A stretch of 51,912 nt of DNA from Actinomycetota bacterium (GCA_004563715.1 ML214234.1:2888-54799), one strand, 5' to 3'; positions 40,155 to 48,576 are shown, counted from the first letter of the stretch. The notes: a model not told the origin generated them from the sequence alone. Numbers and translations: made by a program.

Positions 40155-41006
40155 ATGACCGATATCGTATGGGAAACAGCCGGGAAGTTCACAGACATCA
40201 GGTACGAGAAGGCGGAGGGGATCGCCAGGATCACCATAGACCGCCCCGAAGTGCGCAACGCCTTCCGACCGCTGACGGTCATCGAGATGAGCCAGGCGCT
40301 GGAGGACGCCCGCGAGGACCAGGAGGTCGGCGTGATCATCCTCACCGGCGAGGGGCCGGACGCGTTCTGCTCTGGCGGGGACCAGAAGGTGCGCGGCGAC
40401 GCGGGCTACCTCGAAGACCCGGATGACCCCCAGCGTACGCCCGGCGGCGCGTCGGTCGGACGCTTCCACGTCACGGACCTGCACGTCCAGATCCGGCGCT
40501 GCCCCAAGCCCGTCGTGGCGATGGTCGCCGGATGGGCTATCGGGGGCGGCCACGTGCTGCACGTGGTCTGCGACCTGACCATCGCCGCGGACAACGCGAA
40601 GTTCGGCCAGGTCGGCCCGAGGGTCGGCTCCTTCGACGGCGGCTTCGGCGCCTCGGTCCTCTCCAGCCTGGTGGGGCCGAAGAAAGCCAAGGAGATGTGG
40701 TTCCTCTGCCGCACGTACCCGGCCGATGAAGCCCTGCGGATGGGCCTGGTGAACGCGGTGGTGCCGCTCGCGGAGCTTGAGGCCGAGACCGTCCGCTGGT
40801 GCCGGGAGATGCTGGAGCGCTCGCCGTTCGCCCTGCGGATGCTGAAAGCCAGCTTCCACGCCCACGAGGACGGCTTCGCCGGCATCCAGCAGCTCGCCCA
40901 CGACGCGAACCTCCTCTTCTACGGGAGCGAGGAGGCCCAGGAGGGCCGCGATGCCTTCAAGGAGAAGCGCAAACCGGACTTCTCCAAGTTCCCGCGCCGC
41001 CCCTGA
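40155..41006 (+). CDS. menB: 1,4-dihydroxy-2-naphthoyl-CoA synthase
   Basis: A 283-residue crotonase-fold enzyme. It carries the MenB signatures [10 protein letters not shown] (about 74), [20 protein letters not shown] (about 126) and [14 protein letters not shown] (about 155), with the Asp typical of MenB in SFDGG. It closes the second ring from o-succinylbenzoyl-CoA. ATG at 40155 without a ribosome site, seven bases after TATAAT. The stop overlaps the menC frame. The order menH-B-C-E follows the other men genes on the same strand. Confidence 0.95.
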   Translation: MTDIVWETAGKFTDIRYEKAEGIARITIDRPEVRNAFRPLTVIEMSQALEDAREDQEVGVIILTGEGPDAFCSGGDQKVRGDAGYLEDPDDPQRTPGGASVGRFHVTDLHVQIRRCPKPVVAMVAGWAIGGGHVLHVVCDLTIAADNAKFGQVGPRVGSFDGGFGASVLSSLVGPKKAKEMWFLCRTYPADEALRMGLVNAVVPLAELEAETVRWCREMLERSPFALRMLKASFHAHEDGFAGIQQLAHDANLLFYGSEEAQEGRDAFKEKRKPDFSKFPRRP

Positions 41007-42082
41007 AGCTCGCCGGCTTCAACCTCTACCGCTACAGGCTCCCCCTAACCGTGCCCCTCACCCTGAAGGGCGCGACGCTTCACCACCGCGAGGGCCTGCT
41101 CGTCGAACTGCGCCGTGAGGACGGCGCGACCGGCTGGGGCGAAGCCTCCCCGCTCCCGGGATTTAGCCGCGAGAGCCTGGATGACGCCGCCCGCCGGCTG
41201 CACGGGCTGGCTGCTGCGGCCGTGGGCCGCGAGACCTTGGAGATCCCCCCGGGCGTAGAGCTCACTCGCGGCGCGTCGGCACCCTCGGCAGATTTCGGCT
41301 TCGAGCTGGCCACGAGGAACCTTTACGCCAAAGTGCAAGGTAAAAGTCTGTCAGAGGTGCTGTCGCCCCGTCTCCGGGACCGGGTGCCGGTCAACGGGTT
41401 GCTTTCGGGGCCGGCGGAGCGGGTGCTGGAGGATGCCGCCCGGATGCGGCGGGCCGGGTACGAGGCCGTGAAGCTCAAGGTCGGCGGCCGGGGGGTGGGG
41501 GAGGACGCGGAGCTGGTCCGGGCCGTAAAGAGAGAACTGGGGGCCGTGCGGCTCCGGCTCGACGCGAACCGGGCCTGGGGCTTTGAGGAGGCAAAGGAGT
41601 TCGCCCGGCTGGTGGGGGGTGTGGGGTACGAGTACGTAGAGGAGCCGCTCTCGGACCCGGCGGGGCTGGCCCGGCTCGCGCGGGAGCACGGGGTTCCGGT
41701 GGCGCTGGACGAGTCGCTCGTCGGGATGGAGGTTGTAGAGTTGGAGCGGTACCGGTACGCGCGGGCGGTGGTGATAAAGCCGACGCTCCTCGGCGGTATC
41801 TCGCACGCGCTGCGCCTCGCGGGCCGGGCTACGGAGCTGGGGATAACGTCGGTCGTCAGCGCAACCTACGAGACCGGCGTGGGGATGCTGGCGCTGGTCG
41901 CCCTCGCGGCCAGCGTCGGGGGGTCGGAGGTGCCAGCGGGCCTGGATACTTACCGCCGGCTCGCAGCGGACGTGCTGCGTCCGCCCCTGGACCTCTCGAC
42001 GCCGGTGCTCGATGTTCGACGGTTGACGGACGTCTGGCGCGAGGTCGTCCGGGACTACCTGAGCCCCTACCGGATAACATAG
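41003..42082 (+). CDS. menC: o-Succinylbenzoate synthase
   Basis: An enolase-superfamily enzyme of about 359 residues. Catalytic KxK is in EAVKLKVGG (about 150), metal ligands are in RLDANRAW (Asp), YVEEPL (Glu) and ALDESL (Asp), and the second Lys in [10 protein letters not shown] (about 254). The family N-terminus, [18 protein letters not shown], directly follows the menB stop. There is no ATG, GTG or TTG at the right place; a CTG overlapping the menB stop (CTGA) is the likely start, or GTG at 41051 with loss of the first strand. It dehydrates the MenH product. Confidence 0.88.
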   Translation: MKLAGFNLYRYRLPLTVPLTLKGATLHHREGLLVELRREDGATGWGEASPLPGFSRESLDDAARRLHGLAAAAVGRETLEIPPGVELTRGASAPSADFGFELATRNLYAKVQGKSLSEVLSPRLRDRVPVNGLLSGPAERVLEDAARMRRAGYEAVKLKVGGRGVGEDAELVRAVKRELGAVRLRLDANRAWGFEEAKEFARLVGGVGYEYVEEPLSDPAGLARLAREHGVPVALDESLVGMEVVELERYRYARAVVIKPTLLGGISHALRLAGRATELGITSVVSATYETGVGMLALVALAASVGGSEVPAGLDTYRRLAADVLRPPLDLSTPVLDVRRLTDVWREVVRDYLSPYRIT

Positions 42083-42086
42083 GCTC

Positions 42087-43550
42087 GTGCCGAACTCCGG
42101 AGCAAGAGCCGTGCCCTGTCCCCTGCGGGTGGCGGCTATTGCTGATCCGCAAGCGCCGGCAATAACCGGTTCCGGCTGGACGGTGGGCTACGCGGAGCTG
42201 GACCGCCGGGCGTCGGCCGTAGCGGAGCGATTGCGGAAGTCGGGTTTCAAGGCCGGTGATCGGGTAGCGCTCTACCTGCCGCGGGACGAACGGTACGTCG
42301 TGCTGTTGCTCGCCCTTATCCGGGCCGGCTTCGTGGCCTGTCCTCTCAGCGACCGCCGGCCGCCGGGGAGCCTGGGACCGTTGTTGGAGCAGGTCGGCTG
42401 CCGGGCCCTGATCCCGGACGAGGACATCCCGGATAGCTCGTTGCCCGCCGGCGTGCGGAGGCTGCACCCGGAAGAGCTGGAGAGGTCGCCGGGAGGTGAC
42501 GCCGGAGACAACCTGCAGCCCATCCTGCGGCCGCTCGACCGGCATGCCACGGTGGTCTTCACCTCCGGCAGCTCGGGCGGCCCGAAGGCCGCGCTGCACA
42601 CGTTCGGCAACCACTACTACAGCGCCCGCGGCTCCAGCGCGAACGTCGCGCTCGCCCCCGGCGACCGCTGGCTGCTCTCGCTGCCGCTTTACCACGTCGG
42701 GGGTCTCTCCATCCTGTTCCGATGCCTCCTCGCCGGGGCTACGATAGCCCTGTCGGAGCCCGGCGTACCGCTGGCGGAAGCTATCCGGGCGACGGGTGCG
42801 ACACACGTCTCGCTCGTCGCCACCCAACTCCGGCGCTTGCTGGAGGAGGGTGGTGGGCTTCCCGGGCTCAAGGCCGCCCTGCTGGGTGGTGGCCCAGTCC
42901 CGGAACCCCTGCTGGACGAGGCCCTGAGCCGCGGTCTGCCGGTCCACACGAGCTACGGGCTCACCGAGATGGCTTCCCAGGTCACAACTACCCCACCCGG
43001 GGCGACCCTGGATAAGCTTCGCACCGCCGGGCGGACGTTGCCGCACCGGGAGGTAAGGACCTCCGTTTCCGGCGAGATCCTGGTGCGGGGCGAGACGCTG
43101 TTCGCCGGTTACGTGGAGGGGGAGGAGTTGGACCGGCCGCTCGACGAGGACGGCTGGTTCCACACCCGCGACCTCGGCGAGCTGGACGGCGAGGGCTACC
43201 TCCGGGTCCTGGGCCGGAGCGACAACCTGTTTATCTCCGGCGGCGAGAACATCCAGCCCGAGGAGATAGAGGAGGTGCTCTGCCGCCTGGAGGGCGTCGA
43301 GCGGACCGTCGTGACGCCCGTGCCCGACGAGGAGTTCGGCGAGCGGCCGGTGGCGTTCGTGCGGATGGAGGACGGTTCCGGGCCGCCCGGCTACCTGTCC
43401 GCGGAGCTGGGAGAGACGCTGCCCCGGTTTATGGTGCCCCTCGCCTTCTACCGGTGGCCGGAGGAAGCCGACCCGGAGCGGGTGAAGGTAGACCGGATGT
43501 TTTTCCAGGAGCGGGCCCTGAAGCTCTACGGGGGGCGCAGCGGCAGCTAG
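42087..43550 (+). CDS. menE: o-Succinylbenzoate-CoA ligase
   Basis: A 487-residue adenylate-forming enzyme. AMP-binding loop TSGSSGGPKAALHT (about 155), LPLYHVGGLS (about 197), YGLTEMASQVTT (about 290), and hinge/C-terminal GRSDNLFISGGENIQPEEIE (about 381). It activates o-succinylbenzoate with CoA for MenB. GTG at 42087 follows the menC stop by four bases. Its stop codon overlaps that of the convergent FAD enzyme gene in the shared bases CTAG. Confidence 0.93.
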   Translation: MPNSGARAVPCPLRVAAIADPQAPAITGSGWTVGYAELDRRASAVAERLRKSGFKAGDRVALYLPRDERYVVLLLALIRAGFVACPLSDRRPPGSLGPLLEQVGCRALIPDEDIPDSSLPAGVRRLHPEELERSPGGDAGDNLQPILRPLDRHATVVFTSGSSGGPKAALHTFGNHYYSARGSSANVALAPGDRWLLSLPLYHVGGLSILFRCLLAGATIALSEPGVPLAEAIRATGATHVSLVATQLRRLLEEGGGLPGLKAALLGGGPVPEPLLDEALSRGLPVHTSYGLTEMASQVTTTPPGATLDKLRTAGRTLPHREVRTSVSGEILVRGETLFAGYVEGEELDRPLDEDGWFHTRDLGELDGEGYLRVLGRSDNLFISGGENIQPEEIEEVLCRLEGVERTVVTPVPDEEFGERPVAFVRMEDGSGPPGYLSAELGETLPRFMVPLAFYRWPEEADPERVKVDRMFFQERALKLYGGRSGS

Positions 43551-44707
43551 TGGGGGCTCCTCTGTAGGGGTTCGTACGCGCCGAAGATCAGTTCCCCCCT
43601 GCGGAACCGGTCCGGGGCGTAGGCCGCGAGGTCTTTTCTGCGAGGCTGGCCTTCGCACACCCAGCGCGCCACCTCGGCCCCGACGGCGGGAGCCTTCTTG
43701 AAGCCGGTACCGCTCCACCCCGCCGCCAGGTACAGGCCGTCCGGTCCTGCGGGGCCGAGCACGGGACGGGTGTCGGGGGTCATGTCCAGCACCCCGGCCC
43801 GTCCGGCCCGGTAGGCTGCGCCTGACAGGGCCGGCATGCGCTTGCCGAGCAGCGCGCCCGTCTCCCCGGGAAAGTCCGGGTCGGGCTCCCTCCGCCAGTC
43901 CTCCGCGTCGTCCAGCCACTCAAAACGGTCCCGCAGGCCGGCCAGGGTGGCCTGCTCGGCCGCGGGCCGGGCGTAGAACCCGAGCACCGAGTCTATGATC
44001 GTCAAATGTGTCGCGAGGGAGTAGGGACGCTCGAACACGGCCACCTGCACCCGCGACGGACGCAGGTGCAGGTCCAGGCCCACGTCCTCCGCCAGCGGCG
44101 CCGACCCGTTGCCCGCCGCCAGCACCACGACCCCGGCGGACACCGGCCCGGAGTCCGTCTCGATGCCGGTTAGTAGATCCCTCTCGACCCGAAGTCCCAT
44201 TACCCGCCGCCGTTCGAACCTCGCCCCGAGCTGCTTCGCCGCCCGCAAAAAACCGGCGGCGGTCGCCGCGGGGTCCGCATACCCCCCGCGGGGCTCGTAG
44301 GCGGCGAGGGCCACGCCGCCGAGGTCGAGCGAGGGATCCAGCTCCCGGAGCTCGTCCGGCGTGACCAGCTCCGTCTCCACGTTGACGCTGAGCTGGAGGT
44401 TTACGTTGTGGCGGAGGGCTTCGACGCGGTCCTCACCGGCGAGGTAGGCGAACCCGGTGCGGGTAAAGCCGCAGCCGCCGCCGACCCGTTCGTGCCAGCG
44501 CTCGAAGTAACCGGTGAGGCTCTCGCGGGCCAGGTCGGCCTCCAGGGCGGTGGGGTAGTGGCACCGGATCAGGGCCCCCGAGCGGCCCGTGGAGCCCGCC
44601 GCCGGGCCTTCCCGGTCCAGCACCAGCGTCTCGACGCCCCGCTCGGCCAGGTGGAAGGCGACGCTCGCGCCGACCACCCCGGCACCGACTACTACGGCTT
44701 CCGGCAC
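43547..44707 (-). CDS. FAD-dependent oxidoreductase, sarcosine/glycine oxidase-like (DAO family)
   Basis: A 386-residue DAO-family enzyme. FAD loop AVVVGAGVVGASVAFHLAERG (4-24), RSGALIRCHYPT near 47, and C-terminal DMTPDTRPVLGPAGPDGLYLAAGWSGTG. I choose GTG at 44707, just before the FAD loop and four bases after the malic enzyme stop; the longer frame reads back into that gene. It is a second DAO-type enzyme in the window, distinct from the one at 13054. Likely an amino-acid or N-methyl-amine oxidase; the substrate is not evident. Confidence 0.85.
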   Translation of the reverse strand: MPEAVVVGAGVVGASVAFHLAERGVETLVLDREGPAAGSTGRSGALIRCHYPTALEADLARESLTGYFERWHERVGGGCGFTRTGFAYLAGEDRVEALRHNVNLQLSVNVETELVTPDELRELDPSLDLGGVALAAYEPRGGYADPAATAAGFLRAAKQLGARFERRRVMGLRVERDLLTGIETDSGPVSAGVVVLAAGNGSAPLAEDVGLDLHLRPSRVQVAVFERPYSLATHLTIIDSVLGFYARPAAEQATLAGLRDRFEWLDDAEDWRREPDPDFPGETGALLGKRMPALSGAAYRAGRAGVLDMTPDTRPVLGPAGPDGLYLAAGWSGTGFKKAPAVGAEVARWVCEGQPRRKDLAAYAPDRFRRGELIFGAYEPLQRSPH

Positions 44708-44711
44708 GGGG

Positions 44712-46046
44712 CTAGAGCCCCGCGGGCGTGTTCTCCGGGTGGGCGACGCCGCTCGCAACGGCGGCCTCCCGGACGGCGTCGGACACCCGGCCGTGGACCT
44801 CCGGGTCCAGGGCGTCGGGGACGAGGTCCGACTCGGCGGTCAGGTCCGCGATGGTCTCTGCGGCGGCAATCTTCATCTGGTGGTTGATCGTGCGCGCCCC
44901 CGCCAGCAGCGCCCCCCGGAAAATGCCGGGGTAGCCGAGCACGTTGTTCACGCTGGTCCCGTCCGCGGCGAACGCCGCGCCCGCAGCGCGGGCGTCTTCG
45001 GGCTCGATCTCCGGGTAAGGGTTGGAGAGCGCCAACACCACCTGGCCCTCGCGCACCAGCTCCGGCTTTATGAGGCCCGGGACGCCGGTGCTCGCCACCA
45101 CGACCTTCGCCTCCCGCATAAGGTCTTCCAGGCTGGTGATCTCGATGCCCTTCTCGCGGGCGCGGGGGTGGCTCGACGCGTTGGGGTCGGAGGAGATCAC
45201 GTGCTGGGCTCCGGCGTCCACCATCAGGGAGGCGATGCCGAACCCGGCGGCGCCGAGCCCGATCTGGCCGACCACCTCTTCGTTGAGGTCGAGCCCGGCG
45301 TTGCGGCAGGCGACAAGGGCGGCGGCGAGGGTGACCACCGCCGTCCCGTGCACGTCGTCGTGCATCACGGGCTGGGCAAGAAGCTCCTTGAGGCGCGCCT
45401 CGATCTCGAAGCACTCCGGGGCGGAGATGTCCTCCAGGTGTATGCCGCCGAAGGTCGGCGCGATGCGTACCACGGTCTCCACGAACTCGTCCGGGTCCTT
45501 CGTGTCTATGAGGATCGGCATGGCCGAGATGCCGACGAGCTGGTGGTAGAAGACCGCCTTGCCCTCCATAACCGGCATAGAGGCCACGGGGCCGATATCC
45601 CCGAGCCCCAGTACGCGGGTGCCGTTGGTGCAGATGGCGACGCTGCGGCCGATCATGGTCAGCCGGCCCGCGAGCGCCGGGTCCTCGGCGATAGCCGTGC
45701 ACGCCCGGGCCACCCCGGGGGTGTAGACGTCGCGCATGTCCTGGACCGTGCGGACCGGGCGGCGGGCCCGGACGTCCAGCTTGCCCCCGTCGTGCTTTAG
45801 CAGCGCCCGGTCCCGGAACCACAGGATCTTCACGTCCTCCAGCGCGCAGACCAGGTCCGCCACCCGGGCGGCGTGGTCGTGGTCCGAGACCTCCAGCGTG
45901 ATCTCGCGTATCGAGGCGTCCCGGCCGACGTTGATGGTGTTTACGTCCCCAATGAGGCCGTTGCCCTCCGCGATGGCCCCGGTCACGCGGGCGAGCGACC
46001 CGGGCCGGTGCGGAAGCTGGATGCGATACGTGTAGTCGAGCGACAA
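44712..46046 (-). CDS. Malic enzyme with N-terminal ACT domain
   Basis: A 444-residue protein. Residues 1-80 are an ACT regulatory domain (IQLPHRPGSLARVTGAIAEG). The remainder is a malic enzyme: VYTPGVARACTAI (about 106), GLGDIGPVASMPVMEGKAVF (about 147), DDVHGTAVVTLAAA (about 229), NAD(P) loop GLGAAGFGIA (about 265), and ALSNPYPEIEPEDA. It decarboxylates malate to pyruvate with NAD(P). The ACT domain suggests amino-acid control. TTG at 46046 has GGAGGAG six bases upstream, and a good promoter lies 41 bases further upstream. Confidence 0.93.
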   Translation of the reverse strand: MSLDYTYRIQLPHRPGSLARVTGAIAEGNGLIGDVNTINVGRDASIREITLEVSDHDHAARVADLVCALEDVKILWFRDRALLKHDGGKLDVRARRPVRTVQDMRDVYTPGVARACTAIAEDPALAGRLTMIGRSVAICTNGTRVLGLGDIGPVASMPVMEGKAVFYHQLVGISAMPILIDTKDPDEFVETVVRIAPTFGGIHLEDISAPECFEIEARLKELLAQPVMHDDVHGTAVVTLAAALVACRNAGLDLNEEVVGQIGLGAAGFGIASLMVDAGAQHVISSDPNASSHPRAREKGIEITSLEDLMREAKVVVASTGVPGLIKPELVREGQVVLALSNPYPEIEPEDARAAGAAFAADGTSVNNVLGYPGIFRGALLAGARTINHQMKIAAAETIADLTAESDLVPDALDPEVHGRVSDAVREAAVASGVAHPENTPAGL

Positions 46047-46086
46047 AGCGGTCTCCTCCCGATTGCTTGATCAACCCCTGCACGCA

Positions 46087-46115
46087 ATTCTATATACGCT
46101 CCGCAAAAGGCACAA
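46087..46115 (-). promoter_or_regulatory. Promoter of the malic enzyme gene
   Basis: On the minus strand TTGTGC (46115-46110) and TAGAAT (46092-46087) are separated by 17 bases. The TTG start at 46046 follows with a leader of about 35 bases. Confidence 0.55.
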
Positions 46116-46258
46116 TCTCCGCGGCGCCCGGGCGGCATCGACGCGGTTCCGCCGCCGGGCCTAACCGGCGTCCCGGAACTTTCGCCTCCGGGCCAAAGAC
46201 CTGACGGGCCCGGCGGCGCTAGATTTCCTGGGCAGGCTCGCGAATACAGGAGGGCACC

Positions 46259-46498
46259 TTGGAGGCTTCGAACCGCAGGCTCTACTACACCGAGTACGAC
46301 CGCATCCCGATCCCGGCGGACATCCCCGAGCTCGGGGTGCAAAAGGGGGAAGAAGGCGTGGTCCGCTCGCTGCGCAACGGCGGTGACGAAGTCCACGCCG
46401 CCGTGCAGGTCACCTACTCCACGAACCAGCCGAAGGGTTGGGTGGATATGCAGGTGGTCCCCGAGGAAAAAATCTCCTCCTACACGGTGGACGGCTGA
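46259..46498 (+). CDS. Small hypothetical protein
   Basis: A 79-residue soluble protein. The pattern YDRIPIPADIPELGVQKGEEGVVRSL with alternating strands (AAVQVTY, GWVDMQVV) recalls short SH3-like barrels such as DUF4926, but the match is only by shape. TTG at 46259 has a strong AGGAGG five bases upstream, which supports it being a real gene. It precedes the cold-shock gene on the same strand, separated by a hairpin terminator. Confidence 0.6.
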   Translation: MEASNRRLYYTEYDRIPIPADIPELGVQKGEEGVVRSLRNGGDEVHAAVQVTYSTNQPKGWVDMQVVPEEKISSYTVDG

Positions 46499-46583
46499 GC
46501 CGCCGCGAACCCGGCGCGCACCGGCGAGCAGGCTGTGGTACACTGCTCGCGGCAAAGTAAGGTGGGTCTACACTAGATGAAGC

Positions 46584-46613
46584 GCCACCCTCTAACGGCA
46601 GGGTGGCTTTTTT
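46584..46613 (+). terminator. Intrinsic terminator / possible attenuator in the cold-shock leader
   Basis: GCCACCCT (46584-46591) pairs with AGGGTGGC (46600-46607) and is followed by TTTTTT (46608-46613), a textbook intrinsic terminator. Only 41 bases separate it from the cold-shock ATG, with no promoter visible in between. TACACT boxes lie upstream at 46539 and 46569. A second hairpin, GAGCCC/GGGCTC, follows just before the ATG. It may terminate the upstream gene or act as a regulated attenuator of csp. Confidence 0.75.
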
Positions 46614-46654
46614 ATTTGGTCGAGCCCATGAACAAGAAAGGCGGGCTCCAGTAT

Positions 46655-46858
46655 ATGGCCCAGGGAACGGTGAAGTGGTTCAGTGACGAGAAGGGCTACG
46701 GCTTTATCTCCCCCGACGACGGAGGCGAGGACCTCTTCGTACACCACACGGGAATAGAAGGCAGCGGGTTCAAGACCCTCGACGAGGGCTCCAAGGTCAC
46801 CTACGAGGCGACCCAGGGCCGCAAGGGGATGCAGGCGGAGAAAGTCTCCCCCGTCTAG
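46655..46858 (+). CDS. Cold-shock protein (CspA family)
   Basis: A 67-residue OB-fold protein. RNP1 motif [10 protein letters not shown] and RNP2 motif DLFVHHTGI are intact, and it begins [13 protein letters not shown]. It binds single-stranded RNA and DNA as a chaperone or antiterminator. ATG at 46655; an in-frame extension to 46577 would run through the terminator hairpin and is not family-like. Ribosome site weak (AAAGGCGGG). A perfect terminator palindrome follows the stop. Confidence 0.95.
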   Translation: MAQGTVKWFSDEKGYGFISPDDGGEDLFVHHTGIEGSGFKTLDEGSKVTYEATQGRKGMQAEKVSPV

Positions 46859-46883
46859 AGACCCGAAAAAAGCAAAGAGGAGC

Positions 46884-46911
46884 AAGGGCCGGGGTACGTA
46901 CCCCGGCCTTT
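46884..46911 (+). terminator. Terminator after the cold-shock gene
   Basis: A perfect 22-base palindrome (46887-46908, GGCCGGGGTAC and its complement) is preceded by an A-rich patch and followed by TTTCC. It begins 28 bases after the csp stop and can act in both directions. Confidence 0.7.
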
Positions 46912-46973
46912 CCTGTATCTACCGGAAAACCTGCCGCTGCACCGGACCTTTGCGGCGCGTCTGGAGGTGACCT

Positions 46974-47774
46974 TTGGAATACGTAGTAGCCGTGGCCGTG
47001 GGGCTCGTGCTGGCGGAGGTGGCGACCCTGGTCACCACCATCTACCTGCACCGGGTCCTCTCGCACAAGTCCATCCGGCTGCACCCGGCCGTGACGATGT
47101 TCATGCGCTTCGCCACCTGGATGCTCACGAGCATCTCGCCGCGCGAGTGGGTGGCCGTCCACCGCAAGCACCACAACTTCAGCGACGTCGAGGGCGACCC
47201 GCACAGCCCCCACATCGAGGGCTACTGGCAGATCATGATCGGCAACGTCTACTACTACCGCCGCGAGGCCAACAACGACAACACCCTGGAGAAGTACGCC
47301 GCCGACCTGCCCTTCGACCGGCTGGACAAGATGTTCCTGCGGCGTGGGACGCTCGGCTTCAGCCTGACCGGCGTGGTCCTGGTGCTCATCATGGGCCTCG
47401 GCCCCGGCCTCGTCGCGCTCGCGACGCTCGCGGTCGTCTACCTGCTGCTCAACGCCGCCATCAACGGCGCGGGCCACACCTTCGGCGAGAAGAACTTCGA
47501 CAACGACGCCACCAACCTGAAGCTGCTGGCGCTCATCACCTTCGGCGAGGGCCTGCACAACAACCACCACGCCCGTCCGGCCTCCGCCAAGCTCTCCGCC
47601 TTCAAGGGCGAGTTCGACCCCGCGTGGCCCGTGATACGGCTAATGGAGAAGCTCCGCCTCGCGAAGGTCCTCACCAAAGTAGACGAGGGCTGGGAGTACC
47701 ACCGCCGCCGCATCCCGACGACCACGGTGAGCCCCCTCGGCGCCACCACCGTCAAGGCCGCGGCGAAGGACTAA
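46974..47774 (+). CDS. Acyl-CoA/acyl-lipid fatty acid desaturase
   Basis: A 266-residue membrane di-iron desaturase. The three His boxes are HRVLSH (26-31), HRKHH (63-67) and HNNHH (195-199), plus GAGHTFG near 168. Four hydrophobic stretches (about 2-22, 40-55, 128-145, 150-165). It introduces a double bond, probably delta-9, into membrane acyl chains and adjusts fluidity. TTG at 46974 has GGAGG six bases upstream. Being next to a cold-shock gene is suggestive of a cold response, though each has its own terminator. Confidence 0.92.
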   Translation: MEYVVAVAVGLVLAEVATLVTTIYLHRVLSHKSIRLHPAVTMFMRFATWMLTSISPREWVAVHRKHHNFSDVEGDPHSPHIEGYWQIMIGNVYYYRREANNDNTLEKYAADLPFDRLDKMFLRRGTLGFSLTGVVLVLIMGLGPGLVALATLAVVYLLLNAAINGAGHTFGEKNFDNDATNLKLLALITFGEGLHNNHHARPASAKLSAFKGEFDPAWPVIRLMEKLRLAKVLTKVDEGWEYHRRRIPTTTVSPLGATTVKAAAKD

Positions 47775-47802
47775 CCTGACAGCAGATAAATCAGGCGCGC
47801 AA

Positions 47803-47826
47803 GCGGCCTCGGGCAACCGGGGCCGC
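47803..47826 (+). terminator. Stable hairpin after the desaturase gene
   Basis: GCGGCCTCGG (47803-47812) and CCGGGGCCGC (47817-47826) form a 10-bp stem with one G-U pair and a GCAA tetraloop. It begins 28 bases after the stop and has no T-tract. It is probably a transcript-end hairpin, though an RNA structural element is possible. Confidence 0.5.
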
Positions 47827-47908
47827 CTGCGGGCGTTGATCTACACGCTTTCTCGAACCCGCTGACAGAGAGTCCGCACCAGTTTCACCAGCCTCACCTG
47901 CGATTTGC

Positions 47909-47914
47909 TAAACT
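47909..47914 (+). promoter_or_regulatory. Minus-10 box giving a probably leaderless vapB mRNA
   Basis: TAAACT is followed by six bases and the ATG at 47921, without a Shine-Dalgarno sequence. The same minus-10 is used by the phasin-like gene promoter. Minus-35 region poor. Confidence 0.4.
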
Positions 47915-47920
47915 AAAAGT

Positions 47921-48175
47921 ATGAAACGCGCTACTATCACGCTGCCCGACGACCTGGAGAAGAGCCTGGAGTCTTACCAACGGTCCCAGGACGTGCCGTT
48001 GCCCCTGACCGCTGTGGCCCAGGCCGCCCTGAGGGAGTACCTGGCAAAGCGGGGGTTTCTCACGTCTTCTTCCCCAGGGCAGCCTTTCGCTATAACGCCC
48101 GCGAGAGAGGGTAGTGGGAAGAGGGACGTCAGTTCGGAGCACGACAGGTACTTCGCGGAGGCCGCTGAAGAGTGA
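47921..48175 (+). CDS. vapB: Antitoxin of a VapBC-type pair (ribbon-helix-helix)
   Basis: An 84-residue protein. The N-terminus KRATITLPDDLEKSLESYQRSQ is a ribbon-helix-helix DNA-binding motif, and the C-terminal half is polar and probably disordered until bound to toxin. It should bind and neutralise the PIN toxin encoded by the next gene, which overlaps it as GTGA, and repress its own promoter. ATG at 47921 lies six bases after a TAAACT box. Confidence 0.8.
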   Translation: MKRATITLPDDLEKSLESYQRSQDVPLPLTAVAQAALREYLAKRGFLTSSSPGQPFAITPAREGSGKRDVSSEHDRYFAEAAEE

Positions 48176-48576
48176 GGGTGGTGCTGGCCGATACCGGTCC
48201 GCTCTACGCCGCCCTGGACCCCGACGACGACAACCACGAGCGTGCCCGGGAGGACATCGAGCGGCTGAACCTGGAAGGGTTCGGGGTGATGGTGGCGTAC
48301 CCAACGCTGTGTGAGAGCTACTCCCTGATCCTGTACAGAATGGGTGTCGCCGTAGCGCACGGCTGGTTGGAAGAACTGCGGGAGCGGGCTACCCTGCTCA
48401 ATCCCACGCCGGAAGACTACGGGAAAGCTTCGGACCTGCTGCTCGGATATCTGGATCAGGGTTTCAGCCTGTTCGACGCCGTGGCCGCCGTTCTGGCCGG
48501 ACGGATGGAACTGCCGGTATGGACCTACGACCACCACTTCGACGTTATGCGGGTCGAGGTGTGGCGTGGTACGTAG
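48172..48576 (+). CDS. vapC: PIN-domain toxin (VapC-like)
   Basis: A 134-residue PIN-domain protein. The acidic residues of the metal site are visible: Asp in VLADTGPLYAALD (about 6), Glu in YPTLCESY (about 46), Asp in FSLFDAVAAVLA (about 103) and Asp in VWTYDHHFD (about 121). PIN toxins are Mg-dependent ribonucleases that cut tRNA or rRNA. GTG at 48172 overlaps the antitoxin stop. Residues look intact, so it is likely active. Confidence 0.82.
   Translation: MRVVLADTGPLYAALDPDDDNHERAREDIERLNLEGFGVMVAYPTLCESYSLILYRMGVAVAHGWLEELRERATLLNPTPEDYGKASDLLLGYLDQGFSLFDAVAAVLAGRMELPVWTYDHHFDVMRVEVWRGT

Noticed and set aside
41856-43919. A 687-codon minus-strand frame opposite menE
   Set aside because: It is a shadow of menE and the FAD gene in high-GC DNA, without a ribosome site or recognisable domain.
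46577-46654. Extended cold-shock protein starting at ATG 46577
   Set aside because: The added residues would be translated through the terminator hairpin and do not occur in the family; ATG 46655 matches the normal start.
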